The notes under the pieces are model-generated. The model was not told the DNA's origin. It was given only the letters and a program-made list of their open reading frames with translations, and made no database searches. DNA of 17,090 bases from Clostridiales bacterium UBA2432 (GTDB lineage: Bacteria > Bacillota > Clostridia > Lachnospirales > Vallitaleaceae), in contig DDQW01000046.1 of NCBI GenBank assembly GCA_002342805.1, forward strand, positions 1-17,090. The letters are read 5' to 3'. Numbering within the stretch: position 1 is the stretch's first letter; every line of letters starts with the position of its first letter. Shown piece after piece: positions 1 to 8,578 of this stretch. A program made the position numbers and the translations under genes.

Positions 1-1280
1 CGAACATTGGCTTGAAGCACATCTGCTTGTAATTGCATTAAAAAAGGATTTTTTGTTGGCCCTCCATCTGCATTTAAGGTTTCAATAGCGATTCCGGCAT
101 CACTTTCCATCAAATGAATCAAGTCCGCCACCTGATAAGCCATAGATTCTACTGCAGCTCGAACAATATGGGCCCGATTGGACTTTCGGGACAAACCAAC
201 AATGGACGCTTTAGCATTCGGCTGCCAATATGGCGCACCTAATCCCACAAATGCAGGAACAATATAGACCCCTTCATTGGAATCCAAACTTTGAACCAAG
301 GCATCAACTTCATTGTCCTCTTGATATAGACCCAGATTTTCTTTTAACCACTTCAGTGTATCTCCTGATGAATTAATCAGCCCTTCAAGGGCATAGAAGA
401 CTTGATCATCCAAGGCCCAAGCAACCGATGTCACTAGTCCATTATTTGAACGGACTTGTTTCTCCCCGGTATACATCATGACGGACGATCCTGTTCCATA
501 GGTTGCTTTAGCCATCCCTACGTCAAAGCACAATTGTCCGAAGAGAGCACCTTGGCTATCACCAATGACTCCGGCTATTGGCAATCCATGAATTTCTTGA
601 AGTTGAGTGTCCATTACGAATCCAAACCTTGCATTTGATGCCATAATCTGAGGCAACATGGTTCGATTGGCACCAAACAGTTCCACTAATTCATCGTCCC
701 AATCGGATGTTTCTAAATTATATAACATTGTACGACTGGCATTGGTATGATCCGAAGCAAAGACTTGGCCATCCGTCAAACAATAAATTAACCATGCATC
801 TATGGTCCCAATGCGAAGTCTTCCTTCTTCTTTAGCTTTTATAACCGCTTCTTCATTCTCAATGGCCCATTTAATCTTACTGGCCGAAAAATAGGTATCC
901 AATTTTAAGCCTGTCTTTTTTTCTATAGCTGCATCATAACCTTGGTCACTTAAGTCTTGGCAAATCTCGGATCCCCGTCGGCATTGCCAAACATAGGCAT
1001 GACATAAGGGTTTTTTCGTCTTCGCATCCCAAAAAGCAATCGTTTCTCTTTGGTTTGTAATGGCCAATCCCTTGATTTGGCCCGGTCTAACTTTAGGGAC
1101 AACCCCTTTGATGAGCCCTATAACATTGCCATATATTTCTTCAAGGTCATGTTCCACCCATCCCGGTTTGGGATAGTATTGCTTATGGTCTATTGTTTCT
1201 TTATGAAGAATCTTTCCCTGGTCATCAACAATTAGGGCTTTGGTTCCTGATGTACTTTGATCGATTCCTAAGATATACAT
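1..1280 (-). CDS. FGGY-family carbohydrate kinase, GlpK-like (3' end cut by window edge)
   Basis: This gene would encode an ATP-dependent sugar or polyol kinase of the FGGY family, cytoplasmic. I translated it by hand: an open frame of 426 codons starts at ATG 1280, behind GGAGG with a six-base gap, and runs off the left edge, so roughly 75 C-terminal residues are missing. It begins MYILGIDQSTSGTKALIVD, the N-terminal phosphate-binding loop. GlpK landmarks follow: ITNQRET, VWQCRRG, DTYFSASK, DHTNASRT, GDSQGALFGQ and GMAKATYGTGSS. The Arg-Glu pair, Trp, Tyr and Asp that hold glycerol in GlpK are kept, but the Gln after that Asp is Ser here, and the Phe of GTGCF is Ser. The usual YALEGSIFVAGAA stretch is YALEGLINSSGDT. 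The substrate is therefore probably not glycerol. Its ATG lies one base after the transketolase C-subunit stop, so it is the last visible gene of the sugar operon. A ketose such as ribulose or xylulose would fit the context; this is inference. Confidence 0.9.
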   Translation of the reverse strand, partial: MYILGIDQSTSGTKALIVDDQGKILHKETIDHKQYYPKPGWVEHDLEEIYGNVIGLIKGVVPKVRPGQIKGLAITNQRETIAFWDAKTKKPLCHAYVWQCRRGSEICQDLSDQGYDAAIEKKTGLKLDTYFSASKIKWAIENEEAVIKAKEEGRLRIGTIDAWLIYCLTDGQVFASDHTNASRTMLYNLETSDWDDELVELFGANRTMLPQIMASNARFGFVMDTQLQEIHGLPIAGVIGDSQGALFGQLCFDVGMAKATYGTGSSVMMYTGEKQVRSNNGLVTSVAWALDDQVFYALEGLINSSGDTLKWLKENLGLYQEDNEVDALVQSLDSNEGVYIVPAFVGLGAPYWQPNAKASIVGLSRKSNRAHIVRAAVESMAYQVADLIHLMESDAGIAIETLNADGGPTKNPFLMQLQADVLQANV

Positions 1281-1281
1281 C

Positions 1282-2229
1282 CTACGCCTCCTTATTGCCT
1301 TTAAGCTCATTGCGAAGCATTTGATGAATCGCTTCCGCACTGATGCCATAATGTTCAAAGACTTCCGGCGTTGTTCCGGCAATGGCTGGCTCATCTGGTA
1401 TTCCCATAATCTTGACTTTAACCGGACAGTTTTCTGCCACCACTTCAGCAACTGCTCCGCCAAGACCTCCATATATACTATGCTCTTCAAGGGTAAGAAT
1501 ATACCCCGTTTCTTTGGCTGCTTTAATAATCGCTTCCGTGTCTAGCGGTTTAATCGTATGCATGTTTAATACGCGGGCTTGTATTCCGTCTTCTTCTAGC
1601 ATCAAGGCTGCATCAAGAGCCACTCGTACAGTTTCTCCCGCCGCTATAAGTGTCACATCAGATCCTTGATGCATTTCATTGGCTTTTCCCAACGTAAATT
1701 CATAGTCAAGAGATTCATAGACATCTTCAACAGGATTGCGACCGATACGCATATAGGTCGGTCCATAGGTTTCTAATAACGCTTCTACGACTTTTTCTGT
1801 TTCGAATCGGTCCGCCGGAAGAACAACAGTCATATTAGGTATGGCCCGCATGACTGCTAGGTCCTGCACCGAGTGATGCGACATGCCAAGAGCACCGTAA
1901 CTGATACCACCACTAATACCAACTAGCTTAACATTTGTATTGGAGTAGGCCATATCCACTTTAACCTGTTCAACGCTACGCATACTTAAAAAGCATGCCG
2001 GAGAAGCTACAAAGGGAATTTTCCCTGACGCTGCCAGACCAGCCGCTACACCGACAATATTTTGTTCAGCTATACCTGTTTCAATAAACTGTTTTTCATG
2101 GGCATCTGCAAAGGGGGATAACTTAGCTGACCCTCTTGAATCACTGGCAAGAACAACAATATCTTTATTATTGTTGGCATGCCGGACCAAAACATCATTA
2201 ACAATTTCTCTATTGGGTATTTTATTCAT
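1282..2229 (-). CDS. Transketolase, C-terminal subunit
   Basis: This is the C-terminal half (pyrimidine-binding plus C-terminal domain) of a split transketolase, 315 residues. Together with the neighbouring N-terminal subunit it should form the thiamine-diphosphate enzyme that moves two-carbon ketol units between sugar phosphates. The motif ETGIAEQN near residues 51-58 carries the glutamate expected to activate thiamine diphosphate. RIGRNPVEDVY near 163 and EEHSIYGGLGGAVAEV near 248-263 are typical of the family. The start at 2229 has GGAGG just upstream and overlaps the end of the N-subunit frame by eight bases, which suggests translational coupling. The next gene starts one base after this stop. 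Split transketolases of this kind are common in archaea and in Firmicutes and Thermotogae sugar operons. A 1-deoxyxylulose-5-phosphate synthase-like role is unlikely given the two-gene form and the operon. Confidence 0.93.
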   Translation of the reverse strand: MNKIPNREIVNDVLVRHANNNKDIVVLASDSRGSAKLSPFADAHEKQFIETGIAEQNIVGVAAGLAASGKIPFVASPACFLSMRSVEQVKVDMAYSNTNVKLVGISGGISYGALGMSHHSVQDLAVMRAIPNMTVVLPADRFETEKVVEALLETYGPTYMRIGRNPVEDVYESLDYEFTLGKANEMHQGSDVTLIAAGETVRVALDAALMLEEDGIQARVLNMHTIKPLDTEAIIKAAKETGYILTLEEHSIYGGLGGAVAEVVAENCPVKVKIMGIPDEPAIAGTTPEVFEHYGISAEAIHQMLRNELKGNKEA

Positions 2230-3061
2230 AAGACACCTCCAAGGCTTTTAACCGTTCATCCAGTTCTTGCATAGCTTGTTGATACTCAGCATCTGTCGGA
2301 ACTTTATGGTGCCAAGCTGCTTGATTTTCTATAAATGAAACGCCTTTACCTTTGGTTGTATTGGCAAGAATAAGTGTCGGCTTCCCTTCACATGCAGGTT
2401 TTTTTTCAAGAATTTCATAGAGTTCCGGAATACTATTTCCGTTAATCTCAATCACATTCCAGCCAAAACTTTCCCATTTTTTGTCAAGAGGGTCTAGTCC
2501 CATAACATCTTCTGTACATCCACTGATTTGTAGCCGGTTACGATCAATAATTGCCACAAGGTTGTCCAACTTATAATGGGCTGCAAACATGGCCCCTTCC
2601 CAAACCGAGCCTTCTGCCTGTTCTCCATCACCCATCAGCGTAAATACACGATAGGCTTTTTCATCCATCTTGGCCGCAAGCGCCATGCCGGATGCAACAC
2701 TTAAACCATGTCCTAGCGAGCCGGTATTCATCTCAACACCACTCACTTTATTATTTGGATGTCCGATTAGACGCGTCCCAAATTGACTGAAGGTTTTTAA
2801 CTCTTCTTTTTCAATAAATCCAAGTTCTGCCAAGAGGCACCAATAGGGTTCTACTGAATGTCCTTTACTGAGAATAAATCGGTCTCTGTCCGGATTCTTT
2901 GGATTCTTTGGGTCTATATTCATAATACCGTAAAACAAAGTCGTCATAATGTCTGTAGAGGATAGGGCTCCTCCGGTATGTCCGGTTTTAGCCCCATAAA
3001 TCATCTCTATAATATCTTTTCTGATTTGAACCGCCCGCTTTTCTAAGCTTCTGATATCCAT
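2222..3061 (-). CDS. Transketolase, N-terminal subunit
   Basis: This is the N-terminal, diphosphate-binding half of the split transketolase. The thiamine diphosphate and Mg2+ motif starts with GDGEQAEGSVWEGA near residues 145-158 and continues to IIDRNRLQ about 25 residues later. GHTGGALSSTDIMTTLFY and LSKGHS near the start are the usual substrate and cofactor loops. I chose the ATG at 3061 (protein begins MDIRSLEKRA, 279 residues) because GGAGG lies nine bases upstream; the frame stays open to a start at 3085 that would add eight residues (MVEWRFES) without a better ribosome-binding site. With the 3061 start the gene overlaps the isomerase 3' end by 19 bases and the C-subunit 5' end by eight bases, so the three are surely co-transcribed. 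It needs the downstream subunit for activity. Confidence 0.93.
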   Translation of the reverse strand: MDIRSLEKRAVQIRKDIIEMIYGAKTGHTGGALSSTDIMTTLFYGIMNIDPKNPKNPDRDRFILSKGHSVEPYWCLLAELGFIEKEELKTFSQFGTRLIGHPNNKVSGVEMNTGSLGHGLSVASGMALAAKMDEKAYRVFTLMGDGEQAEGSVWEGAMFAAHYKLDNLVAIIDRNRLQISGCTEDVMGLDPLDKKWESFGWNVIEINGNSIPELYEILEKKPACEGKPTLILANTTKGKGVSFIENQAAWHHKVPTDAEYQQAMQELDERLKALEVSYE

Positions 3062-4488
3062 GCTTTCGAACCTCCATTCAACCAATGAACAATTGCATCT
3101 TCTGTTGTATCCACTAAATCTAGCTGAATTCCCGGTATATATTTTACTGCTTCATATAAGACAGGGATGACGTCAGCATGAATACCCACACAATGATGTA
3201 CATAAGGGCCTTCAACAAGCTTACGTTCCCATTTTACCCAATCGTCAACTTCAACCCATACATAGGATCCCCGGCTATATTTTCCTTGAATACCTTTAGC
3301 ATGGCCCATAAAGAGATTATATTCTCCGTGGTCACCGTCAAAACGGACAATGGTCATTTCTCCACCTTTAATCTCCGTTTCAAAGGTTCCCGGTGAATGG
3401 TCGTCAAAGAGGAAATGTTTTTGGGCTGCTGCATTACAGCCTTCACAAGCTAGTGACACTGGGAAGTTTCCGCAGTGGAACAAAAGCTCGCCATTATCAT
3501 TTTCCGAATGACGTACAGTCAAATCCGCAAAAAATGTTGGTGTTGACCGTTGCGCTGCTTCTTGGGTCATAACGGATGTGATTGCACCATGAATATCCGT
3601 TTCACAGGTAACCGGAATAAATTCATCGGTTAATAGAGAATTGGCTAAGCAGGGCATAATCTTCATACTTTCTTGCATTGCCGACCAACATTGAATCGCA
3701 ATGGCTTTACAACCTTTTTCCTTTGCAAATTGTCCCATAGCTACTTTCAAGGCTGCAATTTTTCGCACTGCTTCATCCCCAACATGACCTGTTTCCATGG
3801 CTTCTTTAATCGTTTTTTCTACGTCTGCCACTTCTGCGTTATCTGAAACTATCAGTTCATCTGTGCGGTTTTTAATATCAACTAATGTAATCGGATAAAT
3901 CTCAATACCGAATTTTTCTAATAATTCACCTTCGTTGTACATCATGGTCCAAAAACCAGCAGGACGTGTTGAAATCTGAAGTATTCGCAACTTTTTCATT
4001 GCTTTTACAACATTGACTGCTGCAATAAAATTCTCTAATCCACGTTCAAAAATCGGATCATTCAATCGCGTATTGGGAATATAGGTAAAAGGTACATTGA
4101 AACGTCGAAGAATTTTTCCTGTCGCAAACAATCCGCATTGGGTATCACGTAAACGCATACCATCCTCTAAGGGATCTTCATCACGGGGGCCCCAAAGTAA
4201 AACCGGCTTATTGACCGCTTTGGCCACCCGACAAACCGTGTTTTCTGTTCCGAAATTTGTATGCGGGAAAAATACAGCATCGACCTTTTCTCGAATAAAG
4301 AGCTCACTAATTTGATCCGCATGGGCATCATCATCAAAAAGTAAACCTTCCGAGTTAATGGATTCAATATCCACCAGTTCAATATTATCCATACCTTTAA
4401 GTTTTTCCAAAACTAAATCCTTATACTTATGGGCATCTTCTTTACTAAAAACAAACCGCCGCGTTGCCGCTACACCAATCTTAATCAT
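3043..4488 (-). CDS. L-fucose/L-arabinose isomerase-like protein (COG2407 type)
   Basis: This is a 481-residue cytoplasmic protein of the L-fucose isomerase-like family, expected to interconvert an aldose and a ketose with a divalent metal. It opens with MIKIGVAATRR and has FFPHTNFGTENTVCRVAKA near 73-91, typical of the N-terminal domain. Candidate metal ligands are Glu296 in CETDIHGAIT, Asp322 in FFADLT and His431/His432 in the stretch VHHCVGIHAD. The Glu-to-Asp spacing of 26 is close to that of E. coli FucI (24), while the distance to the His is much shorter, as expected for this compact family. The start is supported by GGAGG seven bases upstream. It is the first enzyme gene after the LacI-type regulator and has its own promoter. 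The sugar cannot be read from sequence; L-fucose, D-arabinose, L-arabinose and others are all handled by relatives. Confidence 0.85.
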   Translation of the reverse strand: MIKIGVAATRRFVFSKEDAHKYKDLVLEKLKGMDNIELVDIESINSEGLLFDDDAHADQISELFIREKVDAVFFPHTNFGTENTVCRVAKAVNKPVLLWGPRDEDPLEDGMRLRDTQCGLFATGKILRRFNVPFTYIPNTRLNDPIFERGLENFIAAVNVVKAMKKLRILQISTRPAGFWTMMYNEGELLEKFGIEIYPITLVDIKNRTDELIVSDNAEVADVEKTIKEAMETGHVGDEAVRKIAALKVAMGQFAKEKGCKAIAIQCWSAMQESMKIMPCLANSLLTDEFIPVTCETDIHGAITSVMTQEAAQRSTPTFFADLTVRHSENDNGELLFHCGNFPVSLACEGCNAAAQKHFLFDDHSPGTFETEIKGGEMTIVRFDGDHGEYNLFMGHAKGIQGKYSRGSYVWVEVDDWVKWERKLVEGPYVHHCVGIHADVIPVLYEAVKYIPGIQLDLVDTTEDAIVHWLNGGSKAWISEA

Positions 4489-4543
4489 TCCAAATCCTCC
4501 ATTTCTAAAACGCCTTATATATTTTACTGAATTTTATGGATTC

Positions 4544-4572
4544 ATTGTATCATTTTTTCAGTTATAGGTCAA
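4544..4572 (-). promoter_or_regulatory. Promoter of the isomerase-transketolase-kinase operon
   Basis: On the minus strand a -35 TTGACC (4567-4572) and a -10 TACAAT (4544-4549) are separated by 17 bases. A TG one base before the -10 gives an extended -10. The element lies about 60 bases upstream of the isomerase start. The DNA from the -10 through about 18 bases upstream of the -35 is nearly repeated in front of the lacI-type gene. An inverted repeat TGAAT-N7-ATTCA (plus strand) lies just downstream of the -10 and could be part of an operator. Confidence 0.7.
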
Positions 4573-4602
4573 TAATTTAAGTTAATTTAAGTGGTTGGTT
4601 TT

Positions 4603-4637
4603 AAAAAAAATGCAGTTCCTTTTATAGGACTGCATTT
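4603..4637 (-). terminator. Rho-independent terminator of the LacI-type regulator gene
   Basis: On the minus strand a stem AAATGCAGT/ACTGCATTT plus an inner CC/GG pair (one bulged A) closes on a seven-base AT loop and is followed by a run of T. The left arm is inside the last codons and stop of the regulator gene, so the terminator begins before the stop codon. It separates the regulator transcript from the enzyme operon, which has its own promoter immediately downstream. Confidence 0.8.
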
Positions 4638-5659
4638 AAATCTTTAACACTACTTCTTTCAACTAAAACCGTATCTACTTCCATTTTTTTTGAGCATTCC
4701 GTATCGCCTAGAACTTCTTCCACAAGTAACTTAACCGCTTGCCTTCCAATTTCTTCTTTATATACCTTAACCGTGGTTAAAGGTGGATCAACAATTTTAC
4801 AAAAGGGCATATCATCAATCCCAATTAAGGATACCTGCTCCGGAATGTTAATCCCGTATTCTTTAAACGCATTCATGGCTCCAAGCGCGATGTTGTCATT
4901 GTCCGCAACAAAGGCCGTGGGTAGCTTGTCCAACTCTATTGCTGATAAAAACTTCTTCATATTTTGATAAGCGCCTTCAATCGTTGGCTCTAGAGGAATA
5001 ATATATTTCTCCTGACACTCTAGTCCCAAGCGTTCAATCGACTCTCGATAGCTTTTGAAGCGGCTTTTAAAATTGTATATTTCGGTATTACTTTTAAGAT
5101 ATCCAATCTTCCGGTGCCCTTTTTCAAACAAATGTTCAACGGCCTGCCGAGTTCCCTTTTGATTATTTATAAGTACCGTATTGACATTCCATAAAAATTT
5201 TCGATCAATAACAACTTGTGGACAAGACATTTGTTTTAATTGATAAATATCTTCTTCTTCCAATTCTGTACATAAGGAAATCATTCCATCAATGTCATCA
5301 TGATATTCGTTAGCAATCTGATGCGTTTCCTCATCATTTAAGGTAATATTGGCAATCAGAAGCTGATAGCCTATTTTACGGCACTGAGTTTCTATCCCTT
5401 GAATAACCGCTGCAAAAAATTCCGTTTCCATGACAACCATTCCATGCTTTTTGATCCGCAACAATTTAATAAAACGTGGATCTCTCACTTCCGGCAAAGG
5501 TTTTGAAGCTTTTCTAGCTTTATATCCCATGCGCTCTGCTGTTTTTAAAATTTCTTCACGAGTATCTTCTCCAATACCACCTTTATTATTCAATGCCATG
5601 GATACAGCCGCAATGGATACACCCAGTTCTTCAGCAATGTCACTAAGCTTGACTTTCAT
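4622..5659 (-). CDS. LacI-family transcriptional regulator
   Basis: This is a 345-residue DNA-binding regulator. The N-terminus MKVKLSDIAEELGVSIAAVS is the LacI-type helix-turn-helix, followed by a second helix (VSMALNNKGGIGEDTREEI) and the hinge region to about residue 60. The rest is a periplasmic-binding-protein-like effector domain; FVADNDNIALGAMNAFKEYG and GIDDMPFCKIVDPPLTTV are characteristic of its C-terminal half. GAGG lies seven bases upstream of the ATG. A linker of charged residues around 55-75 (KPLPEVRDPRFIKLLRIKKHG) is longer than the usual hinge. It sits just upstream of the sugar operon in the same direction but ends in its own terminator. Near-identical sequences upstream of this gene and of the isomerase suggest it regulates both itself and the operon. 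The effector is likely the substrate sugar or an intermediate; this is inference. Confidence 0.93.
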   Translation of the reverse strand: MKVKLSDIAEELGVSIAAVSMALNNKGGIGEDTREEILKTAERMGYKARKASKPLPEVRDPRFIKLLRIKKHGMVVMETEFFAAVIQGIETQCRKIGYQLLIANITLNDEETHQIANEYHDDIDGMISLCTELEEEDIYQLKQMSCPQVVIDRKFLWNVNTVLINNQKGTRQAVEHLFEKGHRKIGYLKSNTEIYNFKSRFKSYRESIERLGLECQEKYIIPLEPTIEGAYQNMKKFLSAIELDKLPTAFVADNDNIALGAMNAFKEYGINIPEQVSLIGIDDMPFCKIVDPPLTTVKVYKEEIGRQAVKLLVEEVLGDTECSKKMEVDTVLVERSSVKDLNAVL

Positions 5660-5701
5660 ACTGTTCCTCTTTTCTGTATAAAATTCGACTCATTTATAGA
5701 A

Positions 5702-5730
5702 ACAGTATCATATTTTAATTTTATGGTCAA
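5702..5730 (-). promoter_or_regulatory. Promoter of the LacI-type regulator gene
   Basis: On the minus strand a -35 TTGACC (5725-5730) is 17 bases from a -10 TACTGT (5702-5707), again with an extended TG. The conserved sequence upstream of the -35 reaches 5747 and so overlaps the last codons and the stop of uvrA. The similarity to the isomerase promoter covers core and flank, not just the hexamers. Confidence 0.65.
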
Positions 5731-5738
5731 TACTTTAG

Positions 5739-8564
5739 TTAATTTAAATACTGTTTCAAGTATTGGCTTGTATAGGATTTCTTAACTTTAACAAGGGCTT
5801 CCGGTCTTCCTTTGGCAACAATAGTACCACCACTGTCACCGCCTTCAGGTCCAATATCGATAATATAATCGGAGCTCTTAATCACATCCATATTATGCTC
5901 AATAACTAGGACGGTGTTACCTTCATCCACAAGTTGCTGCAAGATGACGATGAGTTTTCGGACATCTTCAAAATGTAATCCAGTCGTCGGCTCATCGAGG
6001 ATATAAATGGTTTTTCCGGTACTTCGTTTACTAAGTTCTGAAGCCAACTTAATTCGCTGGGCCTCTCCACCGGACAAGGTATTGGAAGGTTGTCCCAACC
6101 GAATATATCCTAGACCAACATCATTGAGGGTTTGTATTTTTCTTAGCACTCTCGGAATGTTTTCAAAAAAAGTTAAACCTTCTTCCACAGTCATTTCAAG
6201 AATGTCATGAATGTTTTTTCCTTTGTATTTAACTTCTAGGGTCTCACGATTATACCGTTTTCCTTTGCAGATTTCACAAGGTACGTATACATCCGCAAGA
6301 AAGTGCATCTCCACCTTAATAATTCCATCACCAGAACAAGCTTCACATCGACCGCCTTTCACATTAAAGCTAAAGCGTCCTTTCTTGTATCCACGGGTTT
6401 TTGCTTCTTGTGTTGATGCAAATAAGTCTCGAATCATATCAAAAACGCCAATATAGGTAGCCGGATTGGACCGAGGTGTTCGTCCAATGGGACTTTGGTC
6501 AATATCGATGATTTTATCCAGTTGGTCACTTCCTTCAATCCGGTCATGCTTTCCTGCAACTGTTCGAGCACGGTTCAGCTTTTTTGCCAACGCTTTATAT
6601 AGAATTTCATTAACCAAAGAGCTTTTCCCTGAACCGGATACCCCCGTCACACAGGAAAATACACCTAGGGGTATATCGACATCAATATGCTTTAAATTAT
6701 TCTCATGAGCGTTACGTACTGTAAGCATGCCCCTTGGTTCTCGCCGCTGGCTAGGTACCTCTATTTTCAAATCGCCACGTAAATACTTTCCTGTCACCGA
6801 ATGGTCATTGGCAAGAATTTCTTCATAACTTCCTTCAGCTACAATTTCTCCACCATGTTCCCCGGCCCCTGGGCCAATATCAATAATATAGTCCGCTGCT
6901 TTGATTGTGTCCTGGTCATGTTCGACCACTAAAACAGTATTGCCTAAATCCCGCAAATGGTGCAATGTGGCTATTAGTTTATCATTATCTCTTTGATGCA
7001 ATCCGATACTGGGTTCATCTAAAATATAAGTCACACCGACTAGTCCCGAACCGATTTGTGTCGCCAAACGAATACGCTGAGCTTCACCACCGGATAGGGT
7101 TGAAGCACCACGCTCCAATGTCAGATAATCCAAACCCACATTGGATAAAAATCGAATCCGTTCCTTGATTTCTTTAAGGATCCGCTCTGCAATCGCTTGC
7201 TGATGAGCTGATAATGTCAACCCTTGAAAAAAAGGAATCAGTTCTTTTACTGACATATTGACGATATCATCAATGTTATTATGAGCCACCGTCACTGCCA
7301 GCGCCTCTTTGTTTAAACGTTTTCCATCACAGTGTTTACAGGGTGTAATACGCATAAAGGATTCAAATTCGGCTTTTGCACCCGCTCCAGTGTTTCGGTG
7401 GTAACGTTGTTCGACGTTTTTGATTAGACCGTCAAAGGCAATATCATAAACACCCGGTCCATAGCGTCCATTATAAGAAACTGTCACTTCTTGGTCTGTT
7501 CCGTAAATAAGAATGTCATGAATCTCCTTAGAATAGGATTCAAAGGGAACATCTAGTCGAAAATCAAACTTTTCAGATAGCTTGTCCAATATTGCCCTTG
7601 TAAAACTTCCTTTATCCTTACTAGATTGCCAGCTATAAACTTGAATAGCACCTTCATCAATACTTAAGGAAGGGTCCGGTATCATCAATTCTTCATCAAA
7701 GGCCATCTCATAGCCAATTCCTTCACAATGGGGACAAGCTCCTAAGGCATTGTTAAAGGAAAAATGAATGGGTTCAATCTCAGACAAGCTGATATGGCAA
7801 TCCGGGCAGGAAAAATGACTACTAAGCGCAAAACTTTCGCCATCAACGACATCAATCTGTACACTTCCCTCTGTTAAATGCATGGCTTGTTCTAGGGAAT
7901 CGGTTAAACGACTTTCAATACCTTCTTTTATTACTAATCGGTCCACAACAATCTGAATATCATGTTTTTTGTTGTGATTAAGTTCAATCGGTTCACTAAG
8001 TTCAACCATATCTCCATCAATCATCACCCGTACAAAGCCACTTTTGCTTGCTTGTTGCAATACTTTTTCATGCCGTCCTTTACGTTGTCTAACCACTGGA
8101 GCAAGCACAAAAATCTTACTCCGATCCGGTAAGGCCATTATTCGTTCCACCATTTGGTCAACTGTTTGACGTTGAATCTCTTTGCCGCATTCGGGGCAAT
8201 GGGGTATTCCTATACGGGCAAAAAGTAAGCGCAAGTAATCGTATATTTCCGTTACCGTACCCACGGTTGACCTTGGGTTATGATTGGTCGATTTTTGTGC
8301 AATTGATATAGCCGGAGATAATCCTTCAATGCTATCCACTTCCGGTTTGTCCATTTGTCCTAAAAATTGACGCGCATATGAAGACAACGATTCCATGTAT
8401 TTCCTTTGTCCGTCTGCATAGATGGTATCAAAAGCAAGAGAGGATTTTCCCGAACCACTTAAACCAGTAATCACAACCAGTTTTTCTCTTGGAATATTCA
8501 AATCAACATGTTTTAAATTATGTACTCTCGCACCTTTTATTTTAATATATGTTTGTTTTTCCAT
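5739..8564 (-). CDS. uvrA: Excinuclease ABC subunit A
   Basis: UvrA is the DNA-damage sensor of nucleotide excision repair; as a dimer it scans DNA with UvrB and loads UvrB at lesions. From the chosen start the protein has 941 residues, normal for the family. Two ABC ATPase units are visible: Walker A GLSGSGKSS at 34-42 and GVSGSGKSS in the second half, each with an LSGGEAQRI signature and a downstream Walker B (YILDEPSIGLHQRD and YILDEPTTGLHFED). Zinc-binding CXXC pairs occur (CPDCH/CPHCE in the first half; CEAC/CEIC in the second). I chose ATG 8564 (MEKQTYIKIKG) because AGGA lies six bases upstream and homology starts there. A GTG at 8594 and an ATG at 8570 are in frame, but the GTG lies inside a terminator hairpin. 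No uvrB is adjacent. No clear terminator follows; the lacI-type promoter overlaps its end. Confidence 0.97.
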   Translation of the reverse strand: MEKQTYIKIKGARVHNLKHVDLNIPREKLVVITGLSGSGKSSLAFDTIYADGQRKYMESLSSYARQFLGQMDKPEVDSIEGLSPAISIAQKSTNHNPRSTVGTVTEIYDYLRLLFARIGIPHCPECGKEIQRQTVDQMVERIMALPDRSKIFVLAPVVRQRKGRHEKVLQQASKSGFVRVMIDGDMVELSEPIELNHNKKHDIQIVVDRLVIKEGIESRLTDSLEQAMHLTEGSVQIDVVDGESFALSSHFSCPDCHISLSEIEPIHFSFNNALGACPHCEGIGYEMAFDEELMIPDPSLSIDEGAIQVYSWQSSKDKGSFTRAILDKLSEKFDFRLDVPFESYSKEIHDILIYGTDQEVTVSYNGRYGPGVYDIAFDGLIKNVEQRYHRNTGAGAKAEFESFMRITPCKHCDGKRLNKEALAVTVAHNNIDDIVNMSVKELIPFFQGLTLSAHQQAIAERILKEIKERIRFLSNVGLDYLTLERGASTLSGGEAQRIRLATQIGSGLVGVTYILDEPSIGLHQRDNDKLIATLHHLRDLGNTVLVVEHDQDTIKAADYIIDIGPGAGEHGGEIVAEGSYEEILANDHSVTGKYLRGDLKIEVPSQRREPRGMLTVRNAHENNLKHIDVDIPLGVFSCVTGVSGSGKSSLVNEILYKALAKKLNRARTVAGKHDRIEGSDQLDKIIDIDQSPIGRTPRSNPATYIGVFDMIRDLFASTQEAKTRGYKKGRFSFNVKGGRCEACSGDGIIKVEMHFLADVYVPCEICKGKRYNRETLEVKYKGKNIHDILEMTVEEGLTFFENIPRVLRKIQTLNDVGLGYIRLGQPSNTLSGGEAQRIKLASELSKRSTGKTIYILDEPTTGLHFEDVRKLIVILQQLVDEGNTVLVIEHNMDVIKSSDYIIDIGPEGGDSGGTIVAKGRPEALVKVKKSYTSQYLKQYLN

Positions 8565-8578
8565 AAGCATTCCTATTC

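Noticed and set aside
456..1235. Short plus-strand frames opposite the kinase gene
   Set aside because: They lie antisense to a continuous GlpK-like frame, have no ribosome-binding site and give peptides without family resemblance.
4489..4621. Catabolite-repression (cre) site in the sugar promoter
   Set aside because: No TGNNANCGNTNNCA-type match is present near the promoter; only the AT-rich shared block is seen.
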